Assembly (NCBI GenBank): GCA_021229015.1
Contig: CM037795.1
Location: 12,142,656-12,206,655, forward strand
Source of the DNA: Solen grandis
Taxonomy: Eukaryota > Mollusca > Bivalvia > Adapedonta > Solenidae
Direction: 5' to 3'
DNA: 64,000 nucleotides
In this document: positions 10,351 through 23,123 of the stretch, one piece after another
How positions within the stretch are numbered: position 1 is the stretch's first letter
Layout of the letters: the number at the start of each line of letters is the position of its first letter
Position numbers and translations under genes: made by a program
Notes under the pieces: generated by a model
The model's database searches: none
Seen by the model: only the letters and a program-made list of their open reading frames with translations
What the model was told of the DNA's origin: nothing

Positions 10351-11301
10351 ATGACAGGAAGGGGTCAAAGTCAAACCAAGGGTCAAGTTCAACAACCAAA
10401 ACAAAAAATAACAAGTCAACCACCATCAAAAAAAGATAAAAGAACTCATTCAGATGTTAGCAACGAGAGCTGTGACCAAATGATTGATGCTGAAATGTTG
10501 CAAACTCAACTGGATAACATATCAAAGGAAATAGGAGGCCTTAAAACTTGTCTGGATTCAATGCTTAAAAAAGATGAAATACAAGAGATGATAACATCCA
10601 CAATCACAAAAATAATGGAAAAAATAGAAAGACAAATGAACGAAAAAATAGAAGAGAGAGTCAGAGAAAAAACAAAAATATTAAAGGAAAAATTGGAAAT
10701 TATAGAGTATGATAACAAACAATTGACAGACAAGTTATCTAAAATTGAGGAAGAGACAAAAAAGAAAATGAAAGAGTTGACAGTTCAGGAAAGAGAGAAT
10801 GAAAGGCGAAGTAAAGACGCAATAAAACATGCTAATTACAATGAGCAGTATTCAAGGAAGAATAATGTGAAAATTGCAAACATCCAAGAGGGTCATCATG
10901 AGGGAAGAGAGGAGCTGGAGGAGAAAGTGATGAATATATTCAAGAAGCATGACATTAGAGTGGAACCAGCGCAGATTGTGGCCATGCACCGCATACCAAC
11001 AAAACGGGGAGGAGTTCGACCGGTGTTGATAAAAACTATTAACAATGATGCGAAAGCAACTATCATGAGGAAAAGGAAAGAGATGAGAAGTGATGATCAC
11101 AAGATCAGTGATGATGTGACAAAACTGAACACGGGACTCATTAACAGGCTGATGCAACATGACGAGATATCCAGTGCATGGTTTTTTAATGGTTCGATAT
11201 ATGGACAGACGGTAAGAGGTGAGAGAGTGAAGTTTGACATTTTTGACAATTTTCAGGAGGTGATTGTAGCGCATCGACAAAGAGTCCAACGCAGAGCTTA
11301 A
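10351..11301 (+). CDS. LINE ORF1: coiled-coil RNA-binding protein, intact
   Basis: 316 aa, intact from ATG to TAA. ORF1 proteins of L1-clade LINEs trimerise and coat the element RNA as an RNP chaperone. A Gln/Lys-rich head (residues 1-40) leads into a long Glu/Lys/Ile coiled coil (about 45-165, e.g. KIMEKIERQMNEKIEERVRE). A conserved RRM-like start follows (EQYSRKNNVKIANIQEG, about 170-186) and a basic C-terminal part with VAMHRIPTKRGGVRPVLIK. The 'YSRKNNVKI' block is characteristic of this ORF1 type. ORF2 starts 520 nt downstream. The intact frame contrasts with the broken ORF2. Confidence 0.85.
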   Translation: MTGRGQSQTKGQVQQPKQKITSQPPSKKDKRTHSDVSNESCDQMIDAEMLQTQLDNISKEIGGLKTCLDSMLKKDEIQEMITSTITKIMEKIERQMNEKIEERVREKTKILKEKLEIIEYDNKQLTDKLSKIEEETKKKMKELTVQERENERRSKDAIKHANYNEQYSRKNNVKIANIQEGHHEGREELEEKVMNIFKKHDIRVEPAQIVAMHRIPTKRGGVRPVLIKTINNDAKATIMRKRKEMRSDDHKISDDVTKLNTGLINRLMQHDEISSAWFFNGSIYGQTVRGERVKFDIFDNFQEVIVAHRQRVQRRA

Positions 11302-11357
11302 TGTACCCGCTTATCAGAGCGTGTATTGATGTTTCAGACATATATGTATATCCCATA

Positions 11358-11396
<39 letters not shown>

Positions 11397-11821
11397 ATGT
11401 TGGTTGTACATACGTCAGTATTGTAGTATATATTATGTTTTTGAGTATATGATTAGTATACAGGTACCAGTTTTGCATAACTATATATGGGATTATTAGT
11501 TGTCATTAATTGGCCTTTTGGGGGGGAGGGGGAAATAGATATATGAATGTAACTTGATACACTAACTGTTTATTCACTGCAGTTAGAGTGGTTAAGAATA
11601 TTTCACTACTTTTGTAACACTTATCCTTTATAAACTGATGTCTTTTTCATGCATATATATGTTTATTCACATGTTTAGATTGATTACATATATGAAATAC
11701 TGTCAATTTGATTCATGCCATTGTTTCTTATGTGAGTGTCATATTAACAAAGATCTTAAAAATACTATATCTTTTAGGATAAATAGTTATACATGTATAT
11801 TGAAAAACACTTTTTATTATT
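11302..11821 (+). other. LINE inter-ORF region
   Basis: About 520 nt without a supported gene. It holds a (CT)n microsatellite at 11361-11392 and a short G-rich stretch near 11520. Confidence 0.6.
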
Positions 11822-14800
11822 ATGGATAACTTAAAAATATTATCATATAATTGTAGAGGTTTACGGAACCTATCAAAAAGAATTGATGTTTTTAATTTCA
11901 TCAAAGAAAAAAAAGCTGAAATTGTGTGTTTACAAGAAACACATTTTGTTAAAGATATGGAGAAAATTATATATACAGAGTGGGATGGAAAATGTTTTTA
12001 TAGTCATGGAAAGTCTAATTCTAAAGGAGTTGCCATTTTATTTAAAAGGAATCTTGATATGGAAGTGTTAAACATTAGAAAAGACAATGACGGAAGTTTT
12101 CTTATTCTTGAACTTGGATTTAATAACACAAAACTTATTCTTATAAATATTTATGCACCAAATATTGATAATCCAGACTTTTTTACAAATATATTTTGTT
12201 TGGTTGATTCTTTAGAATCAAATACGAAATGTATTTTATGTGGAGATTTTAACTTAGTTTTGAATCCATCTATTGATTATAAAAATTATAAATATATAAA
12301 CCACAATGCCAATGCAAGAAAACGATTATTATCCTTTATTGATGAAAAGCATTTAGTGGATCCATTCAGAGAATTACATGGTGATAAACAAAAATATAGT
12401 TGGATGAGGTTAACTCCCTTACAACACGGTCGTCTGGATTTTTTTCTTATTACAAATAACATCCTTAACTTTGTTAGAAATTGTGATATTGATATGTCAT
12501 ACAAATCAGACCACTCAATTGTTTTTCTAGAGCTTTGTTTTTCAAATATTAAACATGGTAAAGGTTTATGGAAATTCAATAACTCTTTATAAATGACATT
12601 GAATATCTTAATTAAAAAAAATTAAATTTTATACCGATCTATGATATGAATAATGTTTTGAAAATGGATAAATCTAGCATTCAATTTGTAATAAATGATG
12701 AATTGTTTTTAGAGACACTATTAATGGAAATTCGTGGCAAAACCATATCATATTCAAGTTTTAAATCCAACAAGAATAAAAAAGACGAAGAAAAGTTAAT
12801 AAATGAGATATCAAAAATTGAGACATGTTTAAATGAAGGAAATAAAGACAGATTAGTACTATTAAAAAAAAACAATAAAGTTAGAGGACACATTATTAGG
12901 TCAAAATCGCAATGGATAGAAAATGGTGAAAAAAACACAGTACTTTTGTTCTCTAGAAAAACAATTTAATCTAAGCAAAAATATCCCTTTTTTAGAAATA
13001 AATGATGGCTCTTACATATTTGACCAAAACAAAATTTTACAAGCAACCAGCAATTACTGCAAAAAATTATATAGTGCACAAGAAACATATGACAATTTTG
13101 ATCTAGATGATGAACTGTATAATATTGAAATACCAAAATTGAGTGATGAACAATCATTAGAATTAGAAGGGCCTTTAACATATAATGAAATAACCTTTGC
13201 TTTAAAGAATATGAAAAATGATAAAAGTCCAGGGTGTGATGGTTTTACTTCAAATTTTTTTAAGGTCTTCTGGGGCAAAATAGGATATTTTGTCTACAGA
13301 GCTATAAATTATGCATTCATATCTAATAGGTTTTCTAGGAATATTAAAATGGGATATATTACTTGTATACCAAAAGATAATAAGCCAAAGCAGTTTTTAA
13401 AAAACTGGAGGCCAATCACACTTTTAAATGTCATTTACAAGATTGCTTCAAGCGGTATAGCTAATAGACTAAAGAAAGTTCTTGATCTTATCATTTCCAA
13501 AGATCAAACTGGTTTTATTAAAGGTCGATATATTGGTGAAAACACTAGATTATTATATGATATAATGAATTATACTGAAACTCATAAGATACCTGGATTA
13601 CTCATGTTAATAGATTTTGAAAAAGCATTTGATTCAATATCGTTTAAATTTATTGAAAAAACTCTAGATTTATTTAACTTTGGAAACAGCTTCAAGAAAT
13701 GGATATCATTACTTCTTAAAAACACCGAGGTATGTATACAATTAAATGGTTTTTTATCTGAATTCTTTAAGATCGGTCGCGGCTGTAGACAGGGGGATCC
13801 CATATCAGCATATCTTTTTATTCTTTGTGCGGAAATTTTGGCAATAAAAATAAGGAACTCAAAAGATATAAAGGGCATTAAAATCCATGGAATGAATACA
13901 AGTTATCAAATTTGTATGAATTATGATAAGACAAAAATTGTTTGGATTGGTTCTTTAAAATATAGTACTCGTTCTATTAAAACAAAATGGAAACTATCAT
14001 GGGGAGAAACACAATTCAAATTATTAGGCATAAATTTTGATGTTGACCTTGACAAAATGAAGAACTGAATTATAAAAAAAATGATTATATGAAAAAAGTA
14101 ATATCACACTGGAAAAAAAGAAAGCTAACACCCATGGGAAAAATCACTGTGTAAAAACTTTTCTATTACCGTTATTAACACACTTATTTATAAGTCTTCC
14201 ATCCCCAAATAAAAATATTATAAAAGAAATTAATAATCTTTTCTATGACTTTGTTTGGGATGGAAAACCTAGAATAAAAAATACTGTTCTTATAAAAATA
14301 AAAAGTGAAAATTTAAATTATATAAGTAATAATGAATGTAAATGTTATAGATTATTAGATTCCATAATAAATGTAAGAATATTATTTAATTGTGGTAAGT
14401 TATATGGTGAAAAAATTGTGAAAAATATGAAAAATTCTTTTTGGAAAGATGTAATTGATGCTTATGTATATTATATTGATAAGCTTGATATTAGTAAGAT
14501 AAGTCAAGTGTAACATATGCCATTATTTTATAATCACAACTTTTTAATAAATAAAGATTATATCTTTATGCCTACTTTGTATAATAATGGAATTATATAT
14601 ATTAAAGATATTTTAGATAGACATGGAAACTTCAAGAATATAGAAATTTTAGAAAGAGAAATAGGACAGAAGATAATTTTTTTACAATATTTTGGTCTTA
14701 GAAAATCAGTAACGAGATACATAGATAAAATAAGCATGTCATTTAAGAATATCTCAATTTTTGATTTGTTAAATCCATCAATTTCTTGTTACCTGTTCCC

Positions 14801-15260
14801 ATTTATAATCAAAACAAATGCAAACAAAATCATATATAATACATTTATTAAAAATAAAGGGAAAACATTTATGGTGACGTATTTAAATATACTAGAAATA
14901 CTTACATTCAATGGCTTCAAACAAGAATAGTACACAGAATATTACCAACAAATTCCTTATTATTCAAAATGAAAATTGTTCAAACTAGTTTATGTACCTT
15001 TTGTGAAGAAAATTGAAAGTTTATCCCTTTGTTTTGGTTTTAAAAAAAACCAACATAAATGTGAAAAAGAATATAAACTTGACATTTTATTTCTTGAATT
15101 TAAAAGATATATATTTTTGTGTAGATTAAAAAATATACTACCAACAATTGTAGGATTCAGGGAGATAGTAAAATTAGATTGGGAAATTTATAAAAAATCA
15201 AATATCACTGAAACTGAAAAATCAAATTGGAAACTTGTAAAAAGTATAGTTGAAAATTGA
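11822..15260 (+). pseudogene. LINE ORF2: endonuclease / reverse transcriptase, broken
   Basis: The endonuclease is intact in the first 256 codons (11822-12592): ILSYNCRGL, IVCLQETH, NIYAPN, CGDFN and the YKSDHSIVFL end carry the expected Asn/Glu/Asp/His residues. A TAA at 12590-12592 and frameshifts follow. RT resumes in 12923-14068 with NWRPITLLNVIYKIAS, QTGFIKGRYIGEN, motif A (IDFEKAFDSI) and motif B (GCRQGDPISAYLF). Motif C (Y/FADD) is absent: the frame jumps from KIHGMNTSYQI straight to CMNYDKTKIVWIG, so some 150 bp containing the catalytic Asp pair was lost in frame. Later pieces (14517-14930, 14976-15260 and linking frames) match the C-terminal region, including SLCTFCEEN. The protein would be catalytically dead as RT. 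Confidence 0.85.
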
Positions 15261-15600
15261 AGATTTAATATATATATTTAAAATCAAGATAAGGATTTGT
15301 ATTTTAGTGAATGTGAATTATGAAACTTTTAATGTTAATCACATGTGAAGAACAATTTACTTTTAGTTTTTTTCTTTTTTCATTATTATTAATTTTGTTT
15401 GTATTTTTCAACCCATAAAAAAAATAAAGTGCCTATATGGTTGAATTTAATACAAAGTAAAATATAATGTTTATTTTTTTCTCTGTATAATTCTTTTATA
15501 ATGATTGAAATTTATGTTACATTGTACGGTCAACTGAGGATGGTTCCCCGACCTCTGTTCACCTATTACGGGGAAAATAAATGGGGATACCCATATGGGG

Positions 15601-15625
<25 letters not shown>

Positions 15626-15635
<10 letters not shown>

Positions 15636-15639
15636 TCCA
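15626..15639. repeat. Right target-site duplication of the LINE
   Basis: AAAAATTAATTCCA matches 9821-9834. Its first five A residues cannot be told apart from the poly(A) tail, so the certain part is the 9-bp TTAATTCCA. Confidence 0.75.
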
Positions 15640-15800
15640 GTGGGTCATGTTACACCAACCAAAGTTTAGAAAGTCTGATTTAATTTATAGTGATCATAGT
15701 TCTAGCCATTTTAGGCCCTGAACATGTCTTATATTGGATTACCACGATAATAGGTACCCCCCTATAATAGGGTCCTGCAGTATAATTATTTGTACTAGTA

Positions 15801-15993
15801 AAAAACAATAAATGCACACGGAGATATTCAAAGAGGTAAAATAATATATAGCCGGTGAAGACCGTTTTCCAACAAATCAAGATTATGGAAATACAATGTA
15901 CAATTTCTAGCAAAGATCTAATGATCAACATGCATCTGTCATGTAATTAATGTTTTGTAATGTTTGAAAATGCCCTTCATAGATGACCCACCC
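15801..15993. repeat. Split duplication, segment 1a
   Basis: Near-identical to 19263-19450 (AACAATAAATGCACACGGAG through CATAGATGACCCACCC), with a 7-bp indel around 15895. In the second copy this segment is fused directly to segment 1b. Confidence 0.9.
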
Positions 15994-17569
15994 CCGTCCA
16001 GTATTAGATAAGAGAAAAATGTTACCCCGCTGAGATGTGGGGACACTAATAAAAAAGTATTTCATGCTTGGTGCACATTGGCACATGGCCAATATGTAGA
16101 TAGATAAGTCTTAGGTTCATTTGAATCAGGGTCTCTTTAATACTAGATACAGAGACCCTGTTTTTTAATACACCAATGAAAAAAAAATCACACACAATAG
16201 GGATGCTGATAATAGAATGTCTCTTACATTATTAGTTTGTCTTAGTAAAACCTTTCTATTGATGTCATGCATCCTAATAAAACACAATAATAGTAAGTTC
16301 AAATTATGGTGAGTCAGTGTCTGATCTTTACATTGTCCCAAATCGCTTAAATCAGCTGAACTTTATTACGCTAATTTCACATAATTTTGTTGTTGTTTTC
16401 TTTTTAATGCAAGTTTATTTATTTGAAATCTCATGTCACGTATGACAGAATGAGAATACAAAATACGATAGTACTGTATTAATAAAAACATACAAAATAT
16501 TGAAATATATTGATTTTATCATTTTGTCCATCATGCAGCGAACAATTATAGATAACGCCTACTTTTTAGCATTCGAAAAGAATTTCAAGATAAATAATCT
16601 TCAAGAAATTACTAACATCAATATGCTAGACTACCCCCCCCCCCTCCCCAAAAGAAAAAATAGAGAATCCTGCTGAGACCAACAGCAATTAGATACCCGT
16701 CCACTGATATTGATTTTTTTGCTGACATGGTATCAAGGGAAAAAACTATAATTCTCCACAGAGAGGGTTTCAGCAAGGGAAGAAACTCGCGTTTTTTTAC
16801 AGTAATTTCTGCGCTTGAGCTGCGATGCAATTTTCAAAGTAGGTGTTGCAAAAATAAGTTTCGAGGTAGAAGCAGGTAGCATCGCGTAGAAACATGATAA
16901 ACAAACATGACCTATATTTTTTATTTTTAATTTTCAGATTTGGAATTTATATTTCTTAATTGTTCATTATACGTGTAAACCTAAATGCTTTGTTTTGTTT
17001 CTGTTTAGAGTTATAAAAATTGTGTAAATGTGCCATACAATTATATGGATCATCTGTTCAATCGTGCAGAATGATATTTGTTCGATGGAAGATCGATGAT
17101 GACTACATTAGACGCCATCGTGAAAAGAGTTTCACTAAATCGTTGGATAGGACACAAAGGAAACGTAATATGTTACGTTGCAGCTTTTTGTATGCCCCAG
17201 GGTAGAAAAATGTTCACGTATTGAAATAACTGTCCTACATGTGCACTAGTAGCTTTAACCGCTCGTTTAGAGATCTTTGTCATTAGCTCTTGTCCATGGG
17301 TGTGTTGTTTTCATTTTATGAACGTTAGCATTGATTCGTTTTGAATACGTTTAATTCATTGTTTGTTCCATTCATCCCGAGGAAATTTTGTTTGTATTCA
17401 GACCATTTCCCCTTAAACCATTCACAATCATTTTGCTCAATTCGTTATACTGGTACTATGTTTTGCTTTAGTTATAAACCAACTTATTACTTTTGAAAAT
17501 TTCTTCTAGTTTTATAAAATCCTCATAAAATTACCGCACAATAACGGTCTCTTTTGTACAAAGAAGATG
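15994..17569. other. Gene-free spacer unique to the first duplication copy
   Basis: About 1.58 kb lies between segments 1a and 1b here but is absent between their counterparts near 19450. A poly(C) run lies at 16636-16649. I see no coding region or terminal inverted repeats; whether this is an insertion here or a deletion there is open. Confidence 0.6.
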
Positions 17570-17776
17570 AAAGACATACAAATATATTTATGCTAGCGGT
17601 CATCTTGGGCGGATTCAATATACATTTTAACTTAGAAGTAAATCTAAAATAGCCAAAACTTATTTAAAAATTAAGATTTCAATAAGATTTTCCTTAACTT
17701 GCAATATTTTCGTTTAATTTGAAGATCCGTATATTTTCTTAAGAATTAACTTAACTTTGAAAAAAAAGCAGGTGAA
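17570..17776. repeat. Split duplication, segment 1b
   Basis: Near-identical to about 19451-19656 (TATTTATGCTAGCGG through TTAACTTAACTTTGAAAAAA and GCAGGTG). Confidence 0.9.
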
Positions 17777-19262
17777 TCCGGGCCTGTAGTAACATAATCC
17801 TTAAAAGACGTGCTATCACATTTTTCAAAATAAACAAACTCTATGCAATGCAGCTTGAAAAAAGATATTGCATCATTAGATAATCCAGTTGCTTGCATAA
17901 GTTAAAGGACAGAAATAAAGTCATGTTTCCACTTTCTAACCTTTATTTAGTCGTGTTTTCCTTTCCTTTGCTTGAACGCCTCTGGCACCATTACCGCCAT
18001 TTAGTGATAAATGAACCTTCAATTGAAGAGTCAAGTGGTCAAATTCGAAGTACAGAAAGTACTATCCGCCGTAACGTTATATGTTATTGGAAGAACAATG
18101 ACACTGCAAATGTCAGGGGACAACTTTCAACCCATTACTGGCACCTTTATCAGTGACAATACACAAATAGTTATTTATTCAGTTATGCAAACATAATAGT
18201 TTGCAGCACCGACAAAATAACAACAAAAAAGTATACTTAATAAATTTAATGACAGTTGAATGAAATAAAGTTTGTTCAGGGACATCAAAGGGGCTTATTT
18301 TGGGAGGTAAAGACAAAAAGTAAAAAAAATCAGTTATATGACGACATTCACACTACTGTAACAAGTATATTTATAAATCCTAATCCCATTTATAACATAA
18401 ATGTCTAAATTTCTCTGTGCTGACTTCAACTAGCGTTAACGTTACATTAGAAAAATTAAAAGTTCCAAATCTGATTTTGTGACTCATATGTTATAACTAA
18501 TCCTTGGTAAAATGCTTCACAAATGCAATATTCTTGTTCCGATCAAATATTTTCTTTTTTTAAATTTTGTTTAATATAAGACATTATACATTCTTTGTGA
18601 ATAAAATCTTATATGTCGCCTTACAATTATGTGCGTCTTCAAGAAATGTAAAATTTTAATTTCCGGGAAACCATAAAATAATTTCGAATTCTCCGTGTTA
18701 TTGTATTTGATGACATTATTACAGTGTTAACAAATCGTCTTTGGCATTCTTCGTTTACATAGATAGTACCTGCGAACATTTCGTTATTTGCAGGATAAAA
18801 GCACATGTGCGACACCCACGTAGCATCAACGCACTACGCACGAACTACTCACATACTGCCCACTTCATCATCACGGCCCCCCGCGTTTTGTTCACTTTGC
18901 ACAAGCGCGCCGACCTACGTACTGTCCACGTAATAAAACATCGAAAACAATACATTTTCTACGTGGACTGGACTATGTGATGTGGCCAGTAACAGGCGCT
19001 TTGCTGACACAAAGAATTTCAATATGTCTATATATTGAAACACGTGAAGACAAGTAATGTTGACAATGCTAGCTTTTAACTGCAGATAAGCTTTAATGAT
19101 GATTTCAGACGCTTTGTTTTCTGAAAAAAAATGTCGAATGCAATATGTAAATATAAACTTTGACTTGAAACTAAACGAAACTCTGTAATCGTTAGAACTA
19201 GAATGACTTATATTTCCAAATAAAATTCGATATTACATTCACAGCTTTTTTTTTTAAATAGA
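17777..19262. other. Gene-free stretch
   Basis: About 1.5 kb with short unrecognised open frames only (e.g. 17893-18156, 18741-18980). No domain, splice pattern or repeat is supported. Confidence 0.5.
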
Positions 19263-19656
19263 AAAAAACAATAAATGCACACGGAGATATTCGAGGAGGT
19301 AAAATAATATATAGCCGGTGATGACCGTTTTCCAACACATCAAGATTATGGAAATACAATTTCTAGCAAAGATCTAATGATCAACATACATCTGTCATGT
19401 AATTAATGTTTTGTAATGTTTGAAAATGCCCTTCATAGATGACCCACCCATAAAGACATAAAAATATATTTATGCTAGCGGTTATCTTGGGCGGATTCAA
19501 TATACATTTTAACTTAGAAGTAAATCTAAAATAGCCAAAACTTATTTAAAAATTAAGATTTCAATAAGATTTTCCTTAACTTGCAATATTTTCGTTTAAT
19601 TTGAAGATCCGTATATTTTCTTAAGAATTAACTTAACTTTGAAAAAACGCAGGTGC
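19263..19656. repeat. Rejoined copy of duplication segments 1a+1b
   Basis: Combines 15801-15993 and 17570-17776 with a clean junction at about 19450 (GACCCACCC|ATAAAGACATA). The 1.58-kb spacer is missing. Confidence 0.9.
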
Positions 19657-21782
19657 TCCCTCCAATGTGTTCTAAAATGACACAACTTTGTGTTAAAAAG
19701 CCATTTCCACCCATTTTTTGACAATTCATAAATATTCATTTCTGAAAAGTGGAAAAGAAATCTTTAGTCTTAATGTCTGTATAGACATTAATAATAAAAT
19801 CTTCGAAAGGAAGAAAACGTGACCAAGGGAAATGTAATTAGAAAATATCAAAGGACTGCGATAAAGCACCGTAAACAAGTAGCATAGTACCAAATACGGT
19901 CACATCCTGACACACCGGTATTATTTATGTTTAATTAAAAGGAAAATTGTCATAATAAATAAATAAATTCCTCTTAACACATGATTTATCTTCAAGCACC
20001 CAGCTACCACAATTTATGTAGGATGTTAAAGAAGTAAATCATTTAAGCAGTGCGTATATATCTATATATATATATGGATGGATTATCAAATTTTATTTGT
20101 TTCCGAACAGAAAGTGTCTGAAGAGTGGTAAACGTGCATCACATTCTAACAGCATTTTGAGGTAAGAGTTTTTAACGTTATACCGTAGAGGTTTTGTCTG
20201 TCGTCAAGATTAAATCATTTATTTTTTGGGCGTACAGAGTCATTGTTACCAACTAGTAGAAATTTTATATATCTTATATAGACTATAGTTATGTTTTGTA
20301 ATTAAAACATTATCTGAGATTTTTTCTATGTATCTTTTTCTTAACTATTTTGTATAGATTTACATGTTTATGATGAAACTGAATAACACTTATTGAGAAA
20401 TAATGAGATGTATCAAGAATTCAATCACGAATTAGCAATGGTGCTAATCACTACGGAAATCAGCTTCAAATATGATATTTCACGCTGTTGCAGTATTTTT
20501 TTAATTTAATACTGAGAAGAAACAAATTCTAGAAAACGGTATTGCTCCCTGTGTTGATCAGAATGGATAGCTAGAATTGGGAAACAGAAACAATATAATG
20601 ATACAACCTTCCGTGAGATCTTAATCGTCTAAAAGTGCCAGTACTATTATATTAGTATGGCTAGAAATCTACAAATGTTTTAATTATAACATATTCATAA
20701 TGCTCTTCAGAGCAACATTTTACAAGTTGAAACGGATTGTTCATTATTTAACATTAAATAATTTCAAAATAGTTGCAAAATTTTATGAAATATGTCATAA
20801 ATTGGATCTGACGCCTTTGAATCCTTATTAAATTTCTTTACCTTTTTATTTGTAATAAATCGAGCTATTTTTTCGTTTTACTAGATATAAGTAATTCAAT
20901 TATTTTATACATGCACGGTCGCTGTCTGTAATACCGTTTAATATATTTTTGCTGAATATCATTAAATGCGTTACATTAAATAATGAAATTAAATTCATCT
21001 TCTATATCTATACTCTCTCTCTCTCACTAACTCTCTACCAAATACTTCGGTGTAATTTCGTTAATTATGAGAAGCAAACCGTATCTTAATCCGAAAACAT
21101 TAATAAAGAGTTAAAAAGCATCTTTGATATTTTCGCTTTCGACGAATTGTTTTTGCATTGTTTTTAACACCTTTGGAATTCCCAAATTCTTTATCCTTTA
21201 GGTGTTTGGGACGTAGATATATAATTGATTTTTTTTTTATTTTCAATAACTTTTATTTTCACTGTCTCTATTTTTATAACATGTCATCGCAAACCACGTT
21301 TGTACCTAGTAATAATGATTATAATAGTGTCTTCAAAACATGAACACCGAAATATCGTAGATAAATAATATATTTTGACAGAACTTCCAAGAAAACCATC
21401 ATCAAATCGCTTAATTGTTAATGATTTGTAATGCTATAATGGCTAGCCATCACAAATTATTTATCATATATGGTGATTCTTCAGAATTACTTGTTTACGG
21501 GCAAACATTCATATATTGCCAGGATATAACAAGCAATTTTTTAAAAGCATATGTATTTATATACATAGGCTTCGAGTAAGGGTATTAAAGTTCTACCGTA
21601 GAGATTTTGTATGTCTGAAAAATTAAATAGTTTATTTTTCGACGTAAAACGACTTTAATACTACTTAAAACTATTTTCTTTTATATTATTTTAGGTAGAC
21701 TGTGTTCAAGTTTTTTAATTAAAATATCTGAGATTATTTTAGTTGTTTTGTTTGTTTTCTATCTATATATTTTATCATTTTA
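19657..21782. other. Gene-free stretch with a divergent direct duplication
   Basis: No gene is supported. Sequence at about 20162-20345 (CCGTAGAGGTTTTGTCTGTC ... ATCTGAGATTTTTTCTATG) has a decayed counterpart at about 21570-21760. A TA-rich run lies at about 20057-20074 and CT repeats near 21014. Confidence 0.5.
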
Positions 21783-21882
21783 NNNNNNNNNNNNNNNNNN
21801 NNNNNNNNNNNNNNNNNNNNNNNNNNNNNNNNNNNNNNNNNNNNNNNNNNNNNNNNNNNNNNNNNNNNNNNNNNNNNNNNNN
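21783..21882. other. Assembly gap (100 N)
   Basis: Exactly 100 Ns, the conventional placeholder for a scaffold join of unknown size. Confidence 0.99.
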
Positions 21883-23043
21883 TTTATCCAAAGTTCGCGA
21901 TCTGCTCCGGGCGGAAAATCTGTTTCGAAAATAACCAAGAAAATGGTAAATAATGGATGTGCAAACATGGTAAACATGAGTTAAGGTAGTGGAACCCTAA
22001 TAACTGAATTTTGAAATTCTGGTTTTATTGTTTTTTATTTTTAATCTATATATTTAATTTTGTGCGATATAAGACATTTCTAACACAGATCCTAAAAAAA
22101 TGACTTTTAGTCTAACCCTGTATTAAAAATGCGTTCATAAATGTGTGTGTGTGTGGGGGGGGGGGGGGGGTATATGTATAAAACTGCTATAAAATCATCA
22201 AATTTCCTAATTTTATCTCATGAATTGATTTATCATATACGAAAGGCATATATCAAATTGAAAACATATCAAACATAAGAGAAAACTTGATAAAATGTAT
22301 ATTTATACATTTATTAAAAAAAATGTTCATATTACAGTTTGACATTTTCCCTCATTTCCAAAATAGCAACACTACAATTCCTGGTAAAGTACATAATTTT
22401 TAAACAAATTTCTCAAAAAAAAGATGTTCAAAATTATTCATATCCTACATGTATATCAAACATTAAAATGCACAATTTCATACAGGTTAACCATAAATAT
22501 CTAGTAATAACAGTATATATTACCTGAACCCTATACTACATATTCTAGGTATTGATTTTTTTTTTCAGGTACAATGTGTGCACAAACTTGAAATATTAAT
22601 TATAATTATCCTATTAAATGTTTTTAATGGTATGATTAATGCAAAAGCAGTGTTAAGTGAACTATTTAATGAACAAATAGTAACATTTTTCAAGGAAATT
22701 AAAACGAAATTTGTATATCCCTAGAGGCAAAATTCACCATGTTGTACTGTATATAAACAAATGTACATTAGTATGTTATATTATTATTATGTTATTTTCT
22801 TAATAAAGCATTTCATTTCCAAGTTATTTGTAACTTGTTTTTAAGTGTTAAAATATAAGCATTCAATAAAAGTTATCTGAGGAATTTTATACAAGAACTA
22901 TTTGACCGAGTACGTACAATCTTAGTACGAAAGTTTTCCGCTTTATATGAATTTCCAATACACAAACTTGTGTTACTTTAGTTATGGTTGATAAAAGATA
23001 TCTTTTGATGGAGAACTTTTCGAACTACCCTCAATTATCACAA
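21883..23043. other. Gene-free stretch
   Basis: No coding region is supported. It contains a (GT)n/poly(G) tract at 22143-22170. It lies downstream of the minus-strand BRICHOS gene and may include its 3' UTR. Confidence 0.5.
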
Positions 23044-23123
23044 TCATGCATTTTGACAGATCAAGGGTAATTCCAAATATAACGTCACCGGAAGTAATTC
23101 GGGGAGGTATTTTTCTTCTTTTT
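23044..23123 (-). CDS. BRICHOS gene, putative last exon (exon 6)
   Basis: A good acceptor (CCCTTTTTAAG) precedes 23123. Completing the split codon left by exon 5 gives EKEEKYLPELLPVTLYL..., ending LICQNA and TGA at 23046-23044. The LIC ending loosely recalls the ITM2 C-terminus. The 1.75-kb preceding intron and the weak exon-5 donor (GTATAT) make this the least certain exon. The alternative is read-through from exon 5 to a stop at 24811. Confidence 0.4.

Larger units (their letters stand above)
9835..15625 (+). mobile_element. L1/Tx1-type LINE retrotransposon, almost full length, inactive
   Basis: About 5.8 kb with a 5' UTR (9835-10350), ORF1 (10351-11301), an inter-ORF region (11302-11821, with a CT microsatellite at 11361-11392), ORF2 (11822-15260, broken), a 3' UTR and a poly(A) of about 26 nt (15605-15630, partly within the TSD). 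A 14-bp TSD flanks it. The 5' end abuts the TSD directly, so the copy appears full length or nearly so. The apurinic-type endonuclease, RT motifs and a C-terminal CTFC (Cys-rich) motif identify an L1-clade element, closest in style to Tx1/L1. Frameshifts, stops and loss of the RT catalytic box make it immobile on its own. Confidence 0.88.

Noticed and set aside
10506..11289. Minus-strand frames across LINE ORF1
   Set aside because: They are shadows of the intact plus-strand ORF1.
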